From Hirsutella rhossiliensis (taxonomy: Eukaryota; Ascomycota; Sordariomycetes; Hypocreales; Ophiocordycipitaceae): a stretch of DNA of 64,000 nucleotides. Location: positions 2,232,001 to 2,296,000 of the forward strand of contig NW_025408670.1 of NCBI RefSeq assembly GCF_020360975.1, given 5' to 3'. Made by a program: the position numbers and the translations under genes. The notes below the pieces were generated by a model that had not been told where the DNA came from, ran no database searches, and worked only from the letters and a program-made list of their open reading frames with translations. The first letter of the stretch is position 1. Every line of letters starts with the position of its first letter. This document shows positions 60,252 to 64,000 of this stretch, in pieces.

Positions 60252-60431
60252 CTACTATCTTAGAATAGTAGTTCTAGGAATGTGTTTCTAGTAGAGAAAT
60301 TTTCCTCCGTTGCTAAGATATTTATGTTCGCTACTATCTAGGAATGGCAGTTTTAGGAATGTGTTTCCGATGGAGAAATTTTCCTCCGTTGCTAAGATAT
60401 TTGTGTTCGCTAGTATCTAGGATTGTGTCTA
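60252..60431. repeat. 79-bp tandem repeat, 2.3 copies
   Basis: Units start at 60,252, 60,331 and 60,410 with CTACTATCT, CTACTATCTAGG and CTAGTATCTAGG. The two complete units share GAAATTTTCCTCCGTTGC. Most differences are C-to-T or G-to-A in the first unit (TGGCAG against TAGTAG, GTGTTCG against ATGTTCG), so the copy nearer the RIP block is the more mutated one. Confidence 0.9.
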
Positions 60432-61084
60432 GAAGAAGGGTCTAAGACTTGGTCCTGAAGCCTCATAGCTAGCTGAAGGTGTAGGGACGAGACAGGATGA
60501 AACTGGAGAGGGCAAGGGCATAAATGGGAGAATGGTACAGCAGACAGGTAAAAAAATGGATGTCAAGATCAGACGCTCATTCACGGTGCTGCCTACTACC
60601 TAATAGGCAGTCACGCTAGGCGTCGGGGAGTCAAACAGTTGGGCCCCGATCGACGACCGCCTCGAAACTCAGCTGGTATGCTCGACCAGCGTTGCCACCA
60701 TTAGAGTGTGCGGCGGTCGACGAATCCGGGCGTGGAAGGATAGAAGGGCGGCGGAGATTGCCCAACTATGGGGGCCGGGCCCGGCCTGGGATTTCAGCTG
60801 TGTGGGGCGTGGACTCCCTCACATCATAATATTGTGCCGGGAGGGGCCTGACTTTGTGTCTAGGACTGTGTGGGCTGGTGGCTTGTTCGCACGGCCCAGA
60901 GCCTCTGGGGTCGAGGGCGACGGAGCGTACCACGAGTGCCGGCCCGTTCGGGTTGCAGCGCCTGGTCGTGGCATGGGCAAGTACAGCCGTCGAACGCAGA
61001 ACGACGGCTGGGCTTGGGTGAGTTATGGTGGATCGCACAACTCGGTGTTCTTCGGAACGCCAGTTGGGATCTCGGTTCCATGGG
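60432..61084. other. Unmutated segment with competing open frames
   Basis: Normal CA/TG content and GC-rich from about 60,600. Overlapping frames are open on both strands: plus 60,706-61,149 (147 codons, no early ATG), plus 60,870-61,271 (133 codons) and minus 60,766-61,140. None shows a known domain, and the three plus/minus frames cannot all be real. The sequence adjoins the Helitron relic and may be a captured host gene piece or flanking host DNA. Confidence 0.4.
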
Positions 61085-64000
61085 TCGCCGCTATATTCTA
61101 TATGCCCTGGATCATTTTCACCCTCTCTTTGGAGGCACATACCTATTAGGACTTTATAGCCTTGACCTGGTCCTGCGGCGGTACTACGGCCCCGGAAAAC
61201 ACTCGCCTTGGCATGTTTATCCGCCTCTCCCCGCGTTCGAGTATTGCGGTGGCCGCGAGCTCGGCCGTTGAAGATATCGCTGATTGCTAGAAGCGGCAGA
61301 GCTTCTGCGTTATTGCTATGAGTTCCGGCGATCCCGCGGTGATCTAGTTCGCGTCGGCAGCACTTCTAATAACGTCGATAAGGCGCGTTGCGTTTCCGAT
61401 ATTACTAGATTAATACGCCGATTCGGTCTCTTCGTCCGCCTCACCGCCTCCCGCCTCCTTAATACGTGCGCCCGTGTGATCTTCGCCCCCGGATAAGGCT
61501 GTCTATTGCTTGGCATCGCGCCTAACGTCTTCGGCCGACCGCCGAAGTAGTTATACGTTATCGACGAGGCACGAGATTCTCGGGGGTAGTAGCTCTCGTG
61601 CCCGCGTCTATATCTCGTTAATATCGCCTCGTTCTTCGCCTAAGAAGGATTCCCACGGTATAAATAGGGCAAGATATTGCATAGCTGCTCTATAGCATAG
61701 GAGTTAGTCCCTATAGTCCCTATCGGCGCGCCCCTCGCCGGACGTACCTATGATAGCACGACCCCTTATCGTCTTAGTCGAAAGCCTTGCTTAGGTAGCC
61801 GTCGAAGTAGACAACGGCGTGCTTTCCCGGCCGTCTTAGCACTTATACCTAGCGTTTCCCCGGCGTCTAGCCGATCTTAAACGGCACCTCTCCCTAGGCC
61901 CCGGAACCTCCGTTATTACCAACGCGTTAAAGCCTAACGAGCGAAACGTAGTTATATAAGCATAGACCTCGTAGTATATCTCCGCGATAATAATAAGCCT
62001 TAGTAAGGCTAATTCTTTAGCCTACTTCTTCTACGGTAATCGACTCGTCTATAAGACTTTCTACGTCCGCTATACCGCTCTCTTATCGAAGGTATCGCCA
62101 CCGTCGGAAGACGTACTAATAGAGCACCGATACGTTTAGGTACCCCTAGGCGCTGCTATTCGTAAACTCGCTTAGGTACCCTAGAAGATAGGCAACGACC
62201 TTAACTTACGATAGAGGCCGCTCCGTAAATATACGGTTCGCTACTCTTATAAGAAACTACCGCGTCTTATTTTTCGTACTATCGTCGTCGGCGACGGAAT
62301 TACCTCTAGCATGCTCCCCGGTAGCCGGCTAGCCACCGCCTAAGAGAACGGGTAATAGTTCTGCCGCTACCGCGACGCGCTTCTACGTCGGGTCCTCTAC
62401 CTTAGTCGCGTAATTCGTAATATAATAAACGAGGGCTATAGTCTTCCGCTACGTCGCTATAAAGGAGATATAGTAGTTATAGCGGAGCCCTATAGTATTA
62501 GCCTTATTCTACCGATTTACTATAGGGTATGTCCTTCGAATCTAAAGCACGCCTTCTAGTATAAAGGCGGTTTTCTCGACTAACCTCTACGGCGCCCCGA
62601 ACCGATAAAGGCCCCCTTTTGATCTCTTCTTACCTAGGGAATATTTAATAAAGGTCGGGCTATAGGTATAGATCTATATTACTCCGGCGTAGAAGTTAGC
62701 TTCTTCGTTATATGCCCCCGAAAACTACTTAGGATTATTAATTATAGATAAAATATCGGACGTTACTATCGCTCCCCTTATACGATATAGTACCCTTCTT
62801 AGTCTAGATCCTACTTACTAAGTTAGTCTAGTCCCTTATCGCTAACGGGAAGGTCTAGGCGGGCTAGTATCTCTACCTTATAGAAGATACTATCGATATA
62901 TTAAACGATTCGCTCCCGGTACGCCGCCTAGTCCTCGCTATCGATATCGGTAACTATCGAACTTAGGTACGCGTTTCCGTGCAACTAGAGCAGCCTATAA
63001 ATATAAAGCGTACCTTATTTATTCGTTTCTATAGTACCGTAGTATTAGCTAATACGCCCGAATACCGATTCTTTTTCTACTTTTATATAATACTTAAAGA
63101 ATAACGTTATCTCCCTATAGAAAAAATTAGCTAAGCTTATTAAGTCCGTAATAGATAATTATATACGCTTAAATAATATATTAAGGCTTCGTAGGAACTC
63201 CTTAGCCGCCTTAGGCTCGCGTATATAGTACGCCGCTAGTTAGAGCTTTATAGGGTTCGTTATATCGTTTAGGTTAATCGTAAACTAAATAGTAGGCACG
63301 CCGTAACGGACGATAAGAGCCTGGATCTTATGCCGTATACTTAACCGGAGATCCCTCGAAAATATAATATATCGCGAATCGTCCGCTATAGCGACTTAAT
63401 ATAATATTAGCCCACGTCCGAAGGCTTATATTTCGAGATAATAGGAGGTCTTATGCCGCCGCCTCTACTCCGCGAATAGCGGCGGTACTCCGTCCCGGCT
63501 CTAAGCTAGCTTCTTCGACCCGCCGTGGGCCGCCGACGCCGAACGGTAGTAGCGTGGGAAACGTCTTCGCGAAGAACGAGGTTTTAAACCTATCGGCATA
63601 GTCGTCCCCCCGGCGAACGTGGATATACGGCTCCGAGCTATTAATATATCCTCGCCGACCCTCCGTCGAGGATCTTACCTACGTTCTCGGGCCCCTATAG
63701 CTGTTTCTAGTACCTTTACCGACGGCGTCGCAGGCAAACCGCAATTTATCGACGTCTGTAATATCTAGCGGTCTATCTAGTGCGAACATTCTAGATAAGG
63801 TAACCTCGTTAATCGGTTTCACCGTCTAGTCGGGCTTAGCGTCGCTTTTATGCTAAGACTCGTATACCTCGTTCTCCCCTCGTCTATCGGTATCGCATCT
63901 AGGCGAGTCTTCTCCTTAATAGAGCGCAGTAAGGATCTCCTCGATCTCCACCGACCCCTCGTCGTCTACTCCCAGTTCCGTTAGCGGCACGACTTACGCC
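61085..64000 (-). pseudogene. Helitron Rep/helicase protein, mutated, N-terminal side running off the window
   Basis: The minus-strand frame shows the Helitron-like N domain. AKTFPTLLPFGVGGPR lies at about 63,590-63,540 and SLRTWANIILSRYSGRFA at about 63,440-63,385. VRYGVPTI.FTINLNDITNP spans about 63,320-63,260, REITLFFKYYIK about 63,110-63,070, and VTDIDSEDQAAYRERIV about 62,955-62,905. RRPGKHAVVYFDGYLSKAFD lies about 61,840-61,780. ITAGSPELIAITQKLCRF and AELAATAIL follow near 61,340-61,230. The Rep motif that should be His-x-His reads Tyr-Ile-Tyr at 62,997-63,005. A jump in frame near 63,365 suggests a deletion of roughly 100 residues. The helicase domain would begin at or beyond the low-coordinate end and is not seen. 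Confidence 0.85.
61085..64000 (-). mobile_element. Helitron relic, partial
   Basis: This holds the coding relic above. CA/TG depletion is moderate, so it was hit by RIP less than the left block. The 5' TC end would lie right of the window. I looked for a CTRR end preceded by a hairpin on the low-coordinate side and found none that is convincing. Homology to Helitron proteins fades at about 61,085. Confidence 0.7.

Noticed and set aside
60640..60720. Second tRNA-like sequence on the minus strand
   Set aside because: An A-box-like TGGCAACGCTGG is present, but no acceptor stem or proper B box at the right distance.
60766..61140. Minus-strand frames of 124 and 73 codons
   Set aside because: Arg/Pro/Ser-rich products of a GC-rich region; the Helitron-homologous frame on this strand is a different phase and ends near 61,085.
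61284..61695. Plus-strand and minus-strand short frames (61-70 codons)
   Set aside because: They lie in other phases of the Helitron protein, whose homology on the minus strand explains the region.
1..64000. CRISPR array or prokaryotic operon
   Set aside because: No regularly spaced repeats with unique spacers and no bacterial gene layout; all repeats are transposon LTRs or simple tandem repeats.

Overview
This window is a piece of a filamentous ascomycete (Pezizomycotina) genome, almost entirely a nested transposon cluster erased by repeat-induced point mutation (RIP). The main evidence is base composition. From position 1 to about 59,000 the dinucleotides CA and TG are nearly absent: none occurs before position 929, while TA is everywhere and CG is kept. 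That is the CpA-to-TpA signature of RIP, not of CpG methylation decay. As a result almost no open frame survives, although the old reading frames can still be followed because their stops sit where CAA, CAG or TGG would have been. The species cannot be named from the sequence.

Layout from left to right. (1) Positions 1-11,241 hold a minus-strand Ty3/Gypsy chromovirus-type element (GypA-1), with a small gag-only LTR element (F, 5,053-6,925) inserted in its reverse transcriptase/RNase H region. (2) About 11,247-14,800 is the ORF2 of a Tad1-like LINE on the plus strand. (3) About 17,500-21,118 and 37,252-38,745 are two halves of a second Gypsy element (GypD). They were split by GypA-2 (21,124-37,246), whose own 3' LTR was split by a Ty1/Copia element (CopB-1, 30,811-37,126). 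(4) From 38,750 to 50,900 there is a patchwork: a solo CopB LTR with target-site duplication, an unclassified element with inverted arms around a less mutated spacer, and two CopB LTR fragments. (5) A truncated CopB-2 (about 50,905-58,592) carries a complete chromovirus (GypG, 51,332-58,046). (6) RIP stops near 59,050. The next 2 kb are mostly ordinary sequence, with a tRNA-like element, a candidate small cysteine-rich secreted protein gene and a 79-bp tandem repeat. (7) From about 61,085 to the window end lies a mutated Helitron helicase on the minus strand.

Boundaries of the main insertions were fixed by equal-length direct repeats, 5-bp target-site duplications, and in four cases by a matching uninterrupted site (a paralogous copy or a continuous host frame). 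Two elements carry genes beyond gag-pol. GypG has a plus-strand Pro/Ala-rich reading frame, antisense and tail-to-tail to pol, with its own TATA box and CT-rich leader. GypA has about 420 extra codons between the chromodomain and the 3' LTR, present in both copies. These are the most interesting items here, with the isolated cysteine-rich gene at the edge of the AT-rich block as a candidate effector.
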